Shown here: piece after piece, positions 35,129-46,829 of the stretch | Position numbering within the stretch: position 1 is the first letter of the stretch | Layout: every line of letters begins with the position of its first letter | Assembly: GCF_036588685.1 (NCBI RefSeq) | Contig: NC_086378.1 | Span: forward strand, 44,493,578 to 44,557,577 | DNA length: 64,000 bases | Direction: 5' to 3' | Source: Mytilus trossulus | Lineage: Eukaryota; Mollusca; Bivalvia; Mytilida; Mytilidae | Notes under the pieces: generated by a model | The model's database searches: none | Told to the model about the DNA's origin: nothing | The model's input: the letters and a program-made list of their open reading frames with translations, nothing else | Made by a program: the position numbers and the translations under genes

Positions 35129-35308
35129 ATGGCGTTCATTATCACTGAACTAGTATATATTTGTTTAGGGGCCAGCTGAAGGACGCCTCCGGGTGCGGAA
35201 ATTGCTCGCTACATTGAAGACCTGTTGGTGACCTTCTGCTGTTGTTTTTTATTTGGTCGGGTTGTTGTCTCTTTGACACATTCCCCATTTCCATTCTCAA
35301 TTTTATCA
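35129..35308 (+). repeat. GGGGCCAGCTGAAGGACGCC repeat, full copy
   Basis: It runs from 'atggcgttcattatcactga' through 'ggggccagctgaaggacgcc', 'gacctgttggtgaccttctg' and 'gtcgggttgttgtctctttg' to 'ccattctcaattttatc'. Three other copies (13130-13240, 30529-30690, 62124-62303) share boundaries, so it is a mobile unit of about 180 bp. No terminal inverted repeats or A tail are visible. Confidence 0.8.
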
Positions 35309-36160
35309 TTCAAATACTGAAGCGAGGATCGGTATGCCGTGTGTGTAGCAGTTCTTTTTTACTCCTGGTTAGATAGAGCTCAAATAATCACATACATTTT
35401 TAGCTTGCATTGATTATTTCGTACATTACCGCTAGAAAAAATATGTTTTATTCTCACACTCAATATTTGCGACTTTTAATTTACATGTTTTCTCGTAAGC
35501 TACCATCAAAACCAAAATTGACATGTGGACTCGCTGAAAGCAGTTAATATGCGAGTAATGCAATAGAATAGAAAATAAAACAACACCTACCTCAGAATTT
35601 TATTGTTATACAATAGTATACGACCTGCGATGGTTGCAAAAAAAATTATGTTGTTTTTATACTGCAACTTTAATCAGTATATTGATAGCTTTTAAAATCG
35701 TAACATAAAATTATCAAGATAATTTTCATCCCTTAATGAACCCCTGATTTTATAAAGAAAGCGTTCCATGATGAAATTGACATTGCACAAAAGAAAGTGT
35801 TACTATATTTAGGAAATAAACACAACTAGTTGTAGTATATTATTAATTGTTATTATGCATCCGAATAAGAATAAAAATTCTTTTGTCTTTCGTTTTATTT
35901 CAATTTTAAATACAATAAAATCGGCAATGCGTTTGCAAATAAGTTCAAATACATGTGGATTTACGTGGGAGGTATATTGTAACATTCATTATTTTGAATA
36001 ATTCTGAGTCTGCGCTAAGTATAGATATATCGAGAATTTTCACACGGTGCTGTTTACAAAGCGAAAGAAGCACGTCATATTAGAATGGATAACAAAAAGC
36101 ATCAGGTTTAAAATTCAATACGCAAAAGACGCGCCTTGTCCACACAAGACTTACCAGTGA

Positions 36161-36622
36161 CGCCCAGATATAAAAGATCGAAAGTGAAAAAAGGACAAAG
36201 TTGTACAGCACTGAAGATCAAAAGTTGAAAAGGTTTCGCCAAATACGGCATTGTTTTTATGCCCGGAATAAGAACATTCTTATTATATAGAACAATTCAT
36301 GCTATTTCAAACAGTACATTTAATCAAATGAAAATGAAAAAGATATACATAAAGAAACTGAAGTATTAACTAATTACAGAAAACTAAACCAGAATATATA
36401 ACGCCCAGATATAAAAGATCAAAAGTGAAAAAGGTACAAAGTTGTACAGCACTGAAGATCAAAAGTTGAAAAGGTGTTGCCAAATACGGCATTTTGTTTA
36501 TTCCCGGGATAAGAACATCCTTATTATATAGAACAATTCATGCTATTGCAAACAGTATTTTTTAACAAATGAATATGAAAGAGATATACATAATGAAACT
36601 GAAGTATTAACTAATTACAGAA
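36161..36622 (+). repeat. 241-bp tandem duplication
   Basis: Copy 1 is 36161-36401 and copy 2 is 36402 to about 36622. Each starts CGCCCAGATATAAAAGATC and contains 'cactgaagatcaaaagttga', 'gaacaattcatgctatt' and 'ctgaagtattaactaattac'. Identity is high, with small indels. The unit derives from the GCGCGTC-family tail upstream (36105-36160). Confidence 0.85.
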
Positions 36623-39600
36623 ATTTCATGTATAATGAAAGTATTAGGAACAGGCTGTTTATGTATTGGAATTATTGTAGATTGTCGACCAACATAATTA
36701 GTCCCAACTCGTTGAATCACGATGTCAATACAGCTGTTGATTGTAGATCAACGATATTGATCCCGGCTATTCGAATTTCGAAGTGAACGAAAATATATAA
36801 ATAAATACACAGCCAGTTAGTAACAAGTTTATAATAACAGTTTCCATTTGCTTGGAATAATCTAATATGAGTCATATGAGTGCCGTTAAAGTTTTAAAAG
36901 CATGTTCATATGAAATGTCTATAAAATCATGGAAAAGAAATATACAAAAATTGACGTTGTTTGAAGCTAATGTTGATAAATTTAGAATGGCGAATGGGGT
37001 ATAATGCTTACGTATAATCCTGCGTAAATGATCATAGGATTCAAAATAGTTTTGCTGAAAAAAAAAGATTAAAATCGACACACGATATTCAAAGTACTAA
37101 ACAATTTGTTTAAAAAGACGCAAAATGTAATCAGGATTTATTCATGTTGTAAATTATGGGTTGAAATATTTATTTATTTTATTTTGTTTTTGGTAAAAAA
37201 AGTGTGTTTTCTGAAATCTCAAAAATTATTATAAATAAAAAGCGTGTTTTCGTCTCAAATCAATATTTAAGATATAAAAACACCAAACTGTAAATTTTGA
37301 ACCTTTCAGATTAGTTTTAAGCTTGAAACCGTGTATTAAAATTTCACATTACAATTCGAAAATAAAAGACGTGTATCGTTTCTTTGGTGAGTAGTATACA
37401 TTAGATTTCTCATTACTTTTTGAAATGAATGATTAACACTGTCCTTAAATCGACACAGATAAATCCATAATACATATGCTAAACTACAACAACTTTGACA
37501 TGGTGAATCTGAAAAGTGGAAAGGAATTTGAACCTCAATTAAAAATAAAGGTAAAATTTAGGAAATCCTAGAAAAATTTAAAAATGAAAGCCCGAAATGA
37601 ATTAGCAAACTCAAAAGCTCAAGCACAACACACAAATGGATAACAGCTGTAATATTCCTTAATAATCCGGAATTGGTACAGGCATTTTCTTGAGTAGAAG
37701 ATGGTGGATTAAACCTGATTTTATAGCTACCTAAACCTGCCACTCGTATGAAAGTCACATGAGATTCCTGTATATTAACAAGTATAATTATGTAAACAAA
37801 ACAATCAGACAAAATATGTTAAAAATATGTTAAAATGTCAAAAATAGGGGTACAGCAGTCAGCATTCTGTTATAATCAGTACCACTATGAAATCACTACG
37901 AAAACACATATATATGTAATTAAAGGCTATAGACCAAGCACATTTAGTAAAAGACAAAAAACAATAATATGAAAAAATTGTAATAAAACACCATAGCCCT
38001 ATGCCCTTTCTTTTGAAACTTTGGCAATTTTTATTTGAAAAGTGACTATCTAAGCTCTCCGTAGATATCATTTCTTTGAATTTTTTGACATTGAAAGACA
38101 AGCTGTCTACGGTGGGGTTTTGCTATTTTGTTCTTTTATGGTGGCTTTCCACCAATATCTCTATTTATATATTTCTATGTTTCTACAGTGATCGTATTTT
38201 GTTCTTTTTTTATATCATATACATTTTAATTATATATCAAATTACATCTTTAATATCGTATATTTATAGAATCTATATTACATAAAGACAAATATGCAAC
38301 TTACATAAGGGTTTCTATTTGACAACGTAAAGGGAGACAACAAGAATTTACGACAGCTCAGAGAGGACATTAAACGATTTCCTACGTATATGTTCACTTC
38401 TCTTTGAATGTTATCAAATATTTGAATTTTCTATGATCGAACCCACTGCTAGCAGCTATTTGGATATTAAATATAGAATATCGAATAACGAACCAGCTGC
38501 TAACTTCAAAAATCATTGTAGATTATCATTAATCTGCATTATGGAAGGTAAGAGGACACAAATGTGTCAATCATCAGGTAAAAATGAAAAAAATCAAAAT
38601 ACACAGCACAAACTGCAAGTAGTGTTAATGTATATTGCTTTGTATAGGCTTGTTGTTGCTACTTACATTACATTATACTTCTGAATTTAAGGTTTTATGC
38701 ATACCTACCGGGTAAATGTTACATGAATCTTAGAGTCCATAGTGTATGCATTAAAGTTGGTTTGATATGCATGTTACAGTAACGGCAGTTCTGTGAAGTA
38801 TTCATTTCTAGAGCTCACTACAATTGTAAAAAAATGAAAGGAAAGTTTTCTCCTGTTTCGTTTTTTAAATATCTATATAAGAAGATGCTAATTAATAGTC
38901 AATTATCGGCCATAGTTTGCTCTCATCTTGGATAATATTTAGGTTTTAATGTTTATAAAGATCGAATTGACGTAAACCAACACTTTTGTATTACCAAGTC
39001 ATATGGAACATTCATTCAGGGAACAAAATAGAAATCTTTAAATCAAAAGGTAATGTCTACCACTTACCTCATTCATTTAATTCGACATTTTTCAAATAGA
39101 ATGTATAACACTAACCTTTGCTAAAAAATATTCAGAAAATAAAAGGAGATTAATTGTCCTACGGACAGAACATCACTTGGTTTCCGACGTGATCAGTTAG
39201 TTAAAATAGTTAATTAGTGCATGATCCCATTTGGAATCGTGATAATTAAACCGGTTTTTCCTTATAAGCCAAAATGAAAAGAAAAATTAACCCGATAAAA
39301 ATACAAATATTTAAGATCCAATGGTGTCAATCAAAACTGTACGTCAGGTAACAAATCACAAAATACGAACAATAGTCTACAGGACACAAGACAATTATTG
39401 CAGCTTCAACCGCTATACATGGACAATACATATATCTATATGCATCTATCATGTCTATGTGACATTTAAATAGTGGTCACTTAATTGTTCTTTTTATAGT
39501 GTGTGATAACATTGTGTGAGGGAATTCGACGTTTGCTGTACCACTGTTCACTCCAGTGCAATTTATGACAATACAACTGCATCAATCAGAATTAATTTTT

Positions 39601-41088
39601 TTGCAGTGTTTTAAGAAATGATTTTGCTTTGTTGTCATGTATTATTTGTGAAACGTTCAATGTTTTAAAAAGGCGAATTTTCTGTATAAAGTCAATGATT
39701 ATGTTGACTTTTGAAGGCCAAACTTTCTACAGCCTTAAATACGCTAATGAAAGATCCAAAAAATATACTAATACATAGCGACATGTTTATGAAATTATAA
39801 CAAATCTTTTGGTTAACAAATTTTTATTCATTATTGCAAAATAATGAACTTAAAATATCTGACATTTTCTCCCTACCCAGTTTACCCCTATACATTTTTA
39901 TGATGTGGACTGGTCATTGTTATTGAATCGTAGGCAATTTGATTGGATAAAGTTGTTATTAGTTTACCTTCAAACTTGTTTATGCTTTTCATACATGACT
40001 ATTGATTAATTAGAACGTGCATGAATGTGTACGGTAACAAAAATGACTTTCAAACTGGACACTGGACGAGTCAATAATATGTTTTATCAATGAAAGTTAA
40101 GGTATGATAAGTAAGAATTGCCACTTATTCTATTTTCACAAAATTTTCGGAATATACAGTTGAAAGATTATTTTTTAAAAGCCTATTGTGAAGATTAAAG
40201 AGAAAGTTTACAAATAATACGTTTTGTTCCATCAAACAAGTCATTTTCGTAAGAGAAATGCCGAAATATATTTCACGCAAGACTACGGCAGGTGAAATTA
40301 TTATTTATCATGATAAAAAAAAGTATTTTTCAGTCTCATTGGATTATCTTGATTACAATTAATATCAAACTTAAGAAGTAAGTAAATAAAGTCAAAGTAT
40401 GTCCGATCTGTCTATTTCTGCACATCAAAAGTCAACACGATCGTTTTAAAGTCAATTTCGTCTACCTCACACAATCTTGTTAGGCACTATAGATATAATG
40501 GCACATTGAATTCAAAATCAAATATATATTACAAATAAATGAGCAACTTAAACAACAAAAATAGTACACATATACACACAGAAATTTATATTCGACGGGA
40601 GATAACTTCCATCATGTTACAGAAAAGACAGATCAAGATGTTATCAAAGATGACACATACATATGTAAACGCCAAATAGTGTACAACACCCTACATGAAT
40701 ATACAATATCAATCATTATGTGTCATCAGGTACTGAGCTTTTATCTTGAGTAGCTGCAGAAAAATATCATTGTTGTGTGGTGTATTTCTTTCCTACTTCC
40801 TAAAATGCTGAAAGGAATCAAGGCATTGTTGTAACATCTTAACCTCTGTTTCCTGACAGAGATATAAGTAAATACCAATGAATTATGATAGTTAAAAAAA
40901 CGGAACTAGTACATACATTATCATTGTCTTTAAAATACACGGGTAATGCAGTACACTACATTATCGCCTAAGAAATAAAATATATCGATATTCGTTACCC
41001 TTTTACAACATAAAAATGCATATTTTCATGTTTAAAATCAATTGGTATATTTATTTATATAAAAAAGTTATTTGGGTTATCTAATTCT

Positions 41089-41096
41089 GTTACTGC
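41089..41096. repeat. Left 8-bp target-site duplication
   Basis: GTTACTGC here is repeated exactly at 42643-42650, directly outside the other end of the inserted element. Confidence 0.92.
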
Positions 41097-42642
41097 CAGG
41101 GATGGGCACGATTACTGACAAATGTAATCGATTAATAATCGATTATTATGAAGGATTTTTGTGTAATCGATTAATAATCGATTACTAAAATTTTAGTATG
41201 TAATCGATTACAATCGATTACTTTATCAAAAGTAATTACATTACTTTTCGATTACTGCCAATTACAAACTATAACATTTCAACAAAAAATAACATGAGTA
41301 AAACACAATTATATTGCTCAACATTTGTATAGTTGAAATTAAGATCTTTGCCAAATGCATTATTCAAAGCGTTGTTTCTACATGTTCTAAATTATAAGTT
41401 AGTTGCTGGTTTTTTTTATCAAATCTCTTGATGAAGATTAGAAATAGTTAAAAGATCTTGAAATTTTGACTTTCAACATAAATGAAAGATTTCATCACAT
41501 TGCAATTATCACTTATTCATAACTAATTGTTTTTAAAAAAAAATAGCTTTCTTATTGACTTTACGTTAGCTTTTTTGTTTTTACTCTTTAAAAAAAATAT
41601 GTTTTAGCATTGTTAATTATACTGTTTAAGGAAATATAAAAAAAAAAGTAGAATAATTAGTAAATACAGCTAATTTTTAAGATCAAAGTTTATTTTTATA
41701 ATGACATGCATGATTTAAACCTTTTGGTTGGATAACCACCCTAATTACAGATTATTTAACTGCCACTGGAGTAAAATTTGATAACCTGGGGCTATATATT
41801 GTAAATTTCATTCTTAATTAGACATAAGATAATTGAAATGAAAACGAAGTATGTTTGTTATTGATTAGAAGACTTTGATCATTTCATTAGTAAAGGCAAG
41901 ATTTGCTAATTTCTTCAATCAAATTATATGCAAAATATATTTATAGTATCAAAAGGATACATGTATCTATAATTTCTTAAAAGAATTGCTATACATTGCC
42001 ATTGGTTCATTGTTAAAAGGATTTTGTGTTCTTTTTTAATTTAATTCATGTACATGTATATCATAACATTTAACTCTGATTGAAAATGATGTTTTCAGGA
42101 AATTTAATACAAATAAGCTTACTACTTTTAAAGAATGTAATACAGAACTTAATGAAAGACAGACACATTTCTTATTTAAGATCTATTTTATTATTTCAAT
42201 TTTTTTTTTACTTAATATTCAAATATTAAAACTCTTGAATTATTGACAAGCACATACATCCATTTGTTTCAAAAGCTAGATATAAAGTAAATTTAGGTAG
42301 GGGATCTGGTTACTCATAATGCAGCTTGAGACAATAGATAGAAATAAGGCAGTTGCTTAACTCTCAAGTATTGTTGATGCATAATATTTTATCTGTACTA
42401 CAAAGTGATACATACATATTTTCCTCTGAAATAGGTTATTTTTCATCGAACTATCTTACTAAAGTAATCGAAATGTAATCGAAAAGTAATCAATGATTAC
42501 ATCCAAATTTTTGCTGTAATCGATTAAATTACGATTACATGTAATCGAAAATGTCTTCGATTACAGATTACTGTCGATTACTTGAAAAAATGTAATCAAT
42601 TACAATCGATTACGATTACAGATTACGAATACCCCATCCCTG
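41097..42642. mobile_element. Non-autonomous hAT-type transposon with AATCGATT arrays
   Basis: The ends are CAGGGATGGG and CCCATCCCTG, a perfect 10-bp inverted repeat, flanked by a perfect 8-bp duplication GTTACTGC. An 8-bp duplication and CAG-type ends are hallmarks of the hAT superfamily. For about 170 bases inside the left end and 200 bases inside the right end there are dense runs of TAATCGATTA-like palindromes in both orientations, likely subterminal transposase-binding sites. The 1.1-kb interior is AT-rich with no transposase or sizeable ORF, so it depended on a partner. The related sequence at 48264-48310 reads straight across the insertion point, giving an empty site. Confidence 0.92.
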
Positions 42643-42650
42643 GTTACTGC
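42643..42650. repeat. Right 8-bp target-site duplication
   Basis: GTTACTGC, identical to 41089-41096. The host sequence then continues with CAAGCAGCCAAGG, as in the empty site near 48290. Confidence 0.92.
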
Positions 42651-42806
42651 CAAGCAGCCAAGGAAAGAACTACCATAATCAGAATCTAAATTGACATATG
42701 TTTCTTTTATTCATATACATTTTTTGTATTCCTTGGGTAGAAAATCCTGAGTATTTTGAAAATATGTCCAGTTTGAGGTAAACCTCATATAATAAACCAT
42801 TATTAT

Positions 42807-42896
42807 CGTCAACTCAAACGAACATAAAATATTTATAAATAAAAAAACCAAACACTATTTGGGATATCAGCTCGGCTGGACAGTACAGTTAAGCAT
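42807..42896. repeat. Split direct repeat B2
   Basis: It is about 90 bases, nearly identical to B1 (43330-43418). Both start CGTCAACTCAAACGAACAT and end GGACAGTACAGTTA(A/G)GCAT. Confidence 0.88.
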
Positions 42897-43154
42897 GTTT
42901 ATTCATTTTTTTTACAATATATAAATATTTGTCTGCACGCCTGTAGCCGCTGCTTCAACATATCATTTTCCAATTATACACAATCTACAAAAGAAATATC
43001 TTTGTTAACAATCTTTTCAAGCATGTATAATCTTTAAAAAAAACTTCCAATCAATCATAAGCATGAATACATCAATTAACAATATTGACAACATAAAAGT
43101 GGGTGGGTGGCTGGGGTCAAATGACCACACTGAAGTGTCCGAAATGCAAGCGTC

Positions 43155-43317
43155 GAATGACACATAATTACACACAGATTTACCGTTACAATTCTTCCCG
43201 CATATATTAGCTCGTGAAATACTTATTTCTCTAGAGTATACCTTAAACCGGTATATCTATCATGTGATAAATGTCACAACAAATACACGTGTTCTTTATA
43301 ACATTGATAAATACATT
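43155..43317. repeat. Split direct repeat A2
   Basis: 163 bases, same length as A1 (46396-46558), with only a few differences. Both start GAATGACACATAATTACAC and end TTGATAAATACATT. A2 is followed within 13 bases by B1 on the plus strand. Confidence 0.9.
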
Positions 43318-43329
43318 TATGTTCTTGTT

Positions 43330-43418
43330 CGTCAACTCAAACGAACATAAAATATTTATAAATAAAAAACCAAATACTATTTGGGATATCAGCTCGCCTG
43401 GACAGTACAGTTAGGCAT
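43330..43418. repeat. Split direct repeat B1
   Basis: 89 bases, partner of B2. It lies between the recombinase gene and A2, as expected for a Ngaro-type 3' end. Confidence 0.88.
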
Positions 43419-43538
43419 CGAATGAAAACAAAGAAAGGAAACAGATGCTAGTTATAATACAGCAATACTTATATCTATAAAGTATTCTTATATATCCAAT
43501 TCTTAAGATACTGACAATCTATTATCTATACTTTTTTT

Positions 43539-44290
43539 TATATAACCATCTTTAGCCTTTTCGCTTTTCCATCGCCTATGCTTTTTAAATGGACGATCTT
43601 CAAATCTACCGCTGCTGCAGCGGTTGCTCCACCTGAACGTAAACTGTGAAGACCAAACTGTTTTTATCTAAACCGATGGTTTTTAATGCATTCAACAATA
43701 CTTCTCTAGCTCTAGTGTATGAAAGTGGTGAATTTTTCCTTAACTTATAAGTATCACTTTTACTACAATAACTTAAAGACCTAAATACAAATTCGTCAGA
43801 GTTTTCTGATATTTAAGCTAGCTTCATATAATGTTGTTACATAGCCACTGGACAAGTATTATTTCCAGTTTTAGAAATAACTACATCACGACTTTCCCTG
43901 TAAACATCAGTCTTGCTCTGTTCTAAAAATAGCTTAACATGAGTAGGAAAAAAGGTTACATTAGATCTTTTCAAATTAGCCAATTCAGAAAATCGTAAAA
44001 ATTCTGCATAACTTAATAAGCACATGTATGCAATGCGTACATCTTTAAGATTATTACAATGTTGACCAAATAAATGAACAATTTTTGATAAAATGTTAGC
44101 TGTAATAGGTTCCTTCTTGCTAATTTTGTGTCCAATTTTTCTGTATGACCCTTCACGACCAGAAGTAACCAAGTCGGAATTGCAAGGGTTCGGAAAACCG
44201 GTAAGCTTGTGTGCCCACGAAATCGCATATACAGCCTCATCTATTTTACTTGTAGAGTTGAATGTTTCTGATATATGAACTAAGTATAAT
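43539..44290 (-). pseudogene. Tyrosine recombinase of the retrotransposon
   Basis: The frame starts near YLVHISETFNSTSK and continues ISWAHKLTGFPNP, then ISKKEPITA, then LLSYAEFLRFSELANLKRSN, where the Arg of RFSEL is the likely first catalytic arginine. A stop after CPVAM (43834-43836) and further breaks follow. GLHSLRSGGATAAA holds the HxxR pair (plus 43618-43660). A frameshift then precedes FKKHRRWKSEKAKDGYI, whose Tyr is the expected nucleophile (plus about 43540-43553). All catalytic residues are therefore still readable, but in broken frames. The enzyme would integrate circular cDNA without an aspartate-type integrase. Confidence 0.85.
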
Positions 44291-44575
44291 GCAATATGTT
44301 AATTAAAAAGATCAAAACGTAATATATATTTCAAATAAGCATGACCATACTTCACATTTAAACCAGAAGTCTTGTCACATACATTTTACCTTGTCAACTA
44401 TAATGTTCTATACGTTGACCTTGTGACCACCAATATATTATTAGTAAAATTATTTTTACACGTGACCATGTCAACTATTTTCTATATGACCGTGTCGCCG
44501 CTACCCAGTAGCATCTAACATAACCGCCAAAACTGGTGTCTGATATTGAGCAAATATAGAATTTGGGTTCGACCC

Positions 44576-44782
44576 TTATACAAAGATACCTTCTGTATCT
44601 ATCAATCCATTTATATCTGTAACATGTACCTGGTATTCTAAGTTTTTATCAAAAATCTTAGTACAATAGGCTGCCGATTTCCATTTACGAACAATCAAAT
44701 AAACAGGTGGTACCAACCAATTATTCTCATTTGACCAATCTTGTGTAAAAACATCTACAGCTATATTGCACACGGGTTCCAA
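44576..44782 (-). pseudogene. Linker between RNase H and recombinase
   Basis: This open frame contains DWSNENNWLVPPVYLI, a conserved run lying just after RNase H in DIRS/Ngaro polyproteins, followed abruptly by RKWKSAAYC. The join suggests a small internal deletion. Confidence 0.6.
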
Positions 44783-44861
44783 AGCAGAGAATTGTATCTA
44801 CACACTTTTGCATTCTGAGAATTAGCAAACCTGTCTATTGGGTAAAGATCCCATAAATCAT

Positions 44862-45331
44862 TCATAAATTGAAAAAAAACTCATTTGAGACATCCCAGTC
44901 CTCGTTATCAATCAATCTACTGATATAATCAGCTTGAAAGTTTTGTGATCTAGGAATCCATTGAATGTCAATGGAAATGCATTTTTGAATACAGACCGAA
45001 AATATCGACAAAGCTAAAATTTGTAGTTTCTCATTCATATTACCAGCTTTTACAATTTTAACACAGTTCTGATTATCTGTGTACCATTTAAGCGTTTTGC
45101 CTTCAAAACATTTTTGAAAGATATCAAGGCTAGCTCTATAGCCTTCAACTACCTCCATGTCGAACTTTCTTGAGCTTCAGAAAAATCCCACGTTTCATGA
45201 AAAAATATCTTGTCAAGTTCTACTGAATATGCACCTTCCCCTTTCCCACTGGCGTCAGAGTAAATTACAACATGTGACATTGAGTAATGCCCTAACAACC
45301 TAATGTTTAAACTATTTATGTTTTCTAACAA
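44862..45331 (-). pseudogene. RNase H domain of the retrotransposon
   Basis: IYSDASGKGEGAYS gives the first catalytic Asp. SSTWR is followed by TAG (plus 45149-45151) exactly where the family has the catalytic Glu (STWREL), and the frame then continues LKAIE. WYTDNQN gives the next Asp, and IPRSQNFQADYISR the last. So three acidic residues remain and the Glu codon has become a stop. This arrangement without an aspartate integrase is typical of DIRS-order elements. Confidence 0.85.
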
Positions 45332-45480
45332 AAAAATGCCGTTCTGACAAGACTTTGTACGGACATGGCAATAACAGACATTTGTCCCATTCTGTTCTAC
45401 ACTCTATTGCCATATTACAAAAAAGTTCCATCTTAACCTAAAAAGGTGTGTTGCTGCAGACAAATGTCCAAATGAAAATA

Positions 45481-46406
45481 TCCAGAACTTAAATCAAATT
45501 AATACATGTACGAATCTCTCTGAAAATACTGAACTGCTATCTTCCAATCTTCATATTTTATTTTGTCTTTTTTGATTGATTTAAAAAAAAAAAAAAAGTC
45601 AAGAATAAGCCGTTTTTTGCCAGATTTTGGAATCGCTACGCTTAAGGGATTGACAACATGAGGTTGAAATGGTACTTCAACAACACAACCTGTACAATAC
45701 TGTAGAAACTAACTCAGAAACAGTCTGATTGAAAAATGATTCGTTCATCACTGCCGATTTGTTATTCTTGAGAAACATTTTTACAGGCGGGTCAATAAAT
45801 GGAATGACATAACTGTAACTAATTGTGTCAATAACAAAGGAATTTGCTCCAATACTTTCCCAAAATTTTACATGCTTGGCTAACCATCCTTTAACACCCG
45901 TAAATGACATGAAATTATGACTAATTTCTCCAAAATATTGAATTTGAGTTAAGAAATTATCTAATTCATACTGTGACTCATATTTACATTCAAAACAATC
46001 TATATCAGTAAAATTATACTTATCATTTACATTTCTGGGTGCATCTGCAGATTTACTTGTCTTTGGCAACTCCAGACGATCCGGCACCAATGGATCCAGA
46101 TTTGAGGGGGCAATTTTTTCTCCAATGCCCGAACTGCTTACAATAGAATCACATGTCCCACTGGCAGGGCTCACGCCGTGCGACGCTGTTACGAAAGGGT
46201 TGTCTCTGAAACTGTTGGTTGTAGGTAGGATTAGCATAGGTTTCGGCTGGTGGCAATCTGGGTTTGTTGGAATACGGTGCGGGACGCCCTTTTGTCTTTT
46301 GTTGTATCGTGCGCATAGCTAGACTCTCCGCCTGGTAAATTTTCTTCTCATCTTCACTGTCAGAAGCAATATCATTGGACTCATACTCACGTACAGAATG
46401 ACACAT
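45481..46406 (-). pseudogene. Gag-like and N-terminal reverse transcriptase parts
   Basis: In minus order: YESNDIASDSEDEKKIYQAE and a Pro/Gln-rich stretch; a zinc knuckle whose first Cys codon is TGA (46149-46151), followed by FYCKQFGHWRKNC (plus 46110-46142); then VKFWESIGANSFVIDTI and PPVKMFLKNNKSAV; a frameshift; VVEVPFQPHVVNPLSVAIPK (plus about 45620-45690) and SGKKRLILD; then DWKIAVQYFQRDSYMY and FDLSSGYFHLDI. The reverse transcriptase is cut here, before its YxDD motif. Domain order and motifs match DIRS/Ngaro polyproteins. Confidence 0.82.
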
Positions 46407-46558
46407 AATTACACACAGATTTACCGTTACAATTCTTTCCGCTTATATTAGCTCGTGAACTACTTATTACTCTAGAGTATACCTTAAACCGGTATATCTA
46501 TCATGTGACAAATGTCACAACAAATACAAGTGTTCTTTATAACATTGATAAATACATT
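46396..46558. repeat. Split direct repeat A1
   Basis: 163 bases, partner of A2. It forms the 5' end of the element on the minus strand. The duplicated host segment (GCCTTACGTTTACTTTTA, also at about 48633) resumes directly outside it. Confidence 0.9.
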
Positions 46559-46829
46559 GCCTTACGTTTACTTTTATGAACATCAGTATTTTTGTTTATA
46601 AATAATATACCCCGATTTGTCCATCATTGGTACAGCATCTGTCATACAATTTATAATGATCGTAAAATTTATACGAGATGCTGTTTTGATGCAATACTTA
46701 ATCCGGTGAAACCGCTGGATCTATTCTATATATTTAAACAAGGCTAACTGCGTTGGTTGGCATATAACCAGTTCAAATATCGATGATATCGTTACTCCAG
46801 GAAGTCAAATGGAATAAAGACAGCATTGA

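Larger units (their letters stand above)
42807..46558 (-). mobile_element. Tyrosine-recombinase retrotransposon (Ngaro-like), broken
   Basis: On the minus strand the order is: repeat A1 (46396-46558), Gag-like part, reverse transcriptase remnant, RNase H, tyrosine recombinase, repeat B1 (43330-43418), repeat A2 (43155-43317), repeat B2 (42807-42896). This A1-ORFs-B1-A2-B2 layout is the split-direct-repeat structure known for Ngaro/Pat-type members of the DIRS order. A 258-bp stretch (42897-43154) separates A2 from B2. The catalytic palm of the reverse transcriptase is deleted, and stops and frameshifts occur in every domain, so the copy is dead. Compared with unit beta (48421 to about 48630), roughly 200 bases of target seem replaced. 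Confidence 0.82.
37411..46829. repeat. Segmental duplication unit alpha
   Basis: This is the first of three diverged copies of a non-coding block. The parts 37411-38390 match 46830-47570 (beta) and 54680-55230 (gamma). The part 38500-41050 matches 55290-57000 (gamma). 42643-42805 plus 46559-46829 match 48264-48970 (beta) and 58950-60020 (gamma). Two insertions interrupt alpha: a hAT-type element (41097-42642) and a tyrosine-recombinase retrotransposon (42807-46558). A repeat of the 'cctgacttggtacagg' family lies inside each copy. Confidence 0.75.

Noticed and set aside
44565-44575. GGGTTCGACCC, a perfect B-box-like sequence
   Set aside because: No A box at the proper distance and no acceptor stem; it lies within the dead retrotransposon.
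43155-46558. Reading A1 and A2 as long terminal repeats of an LTR retrotransposon
   Set aside because: The enzymes are RNase H followed by a tyrosine recombinase, with no aspartate-type integrase or protease, and the second repeat pair B1/B2 fits split direct repeats.
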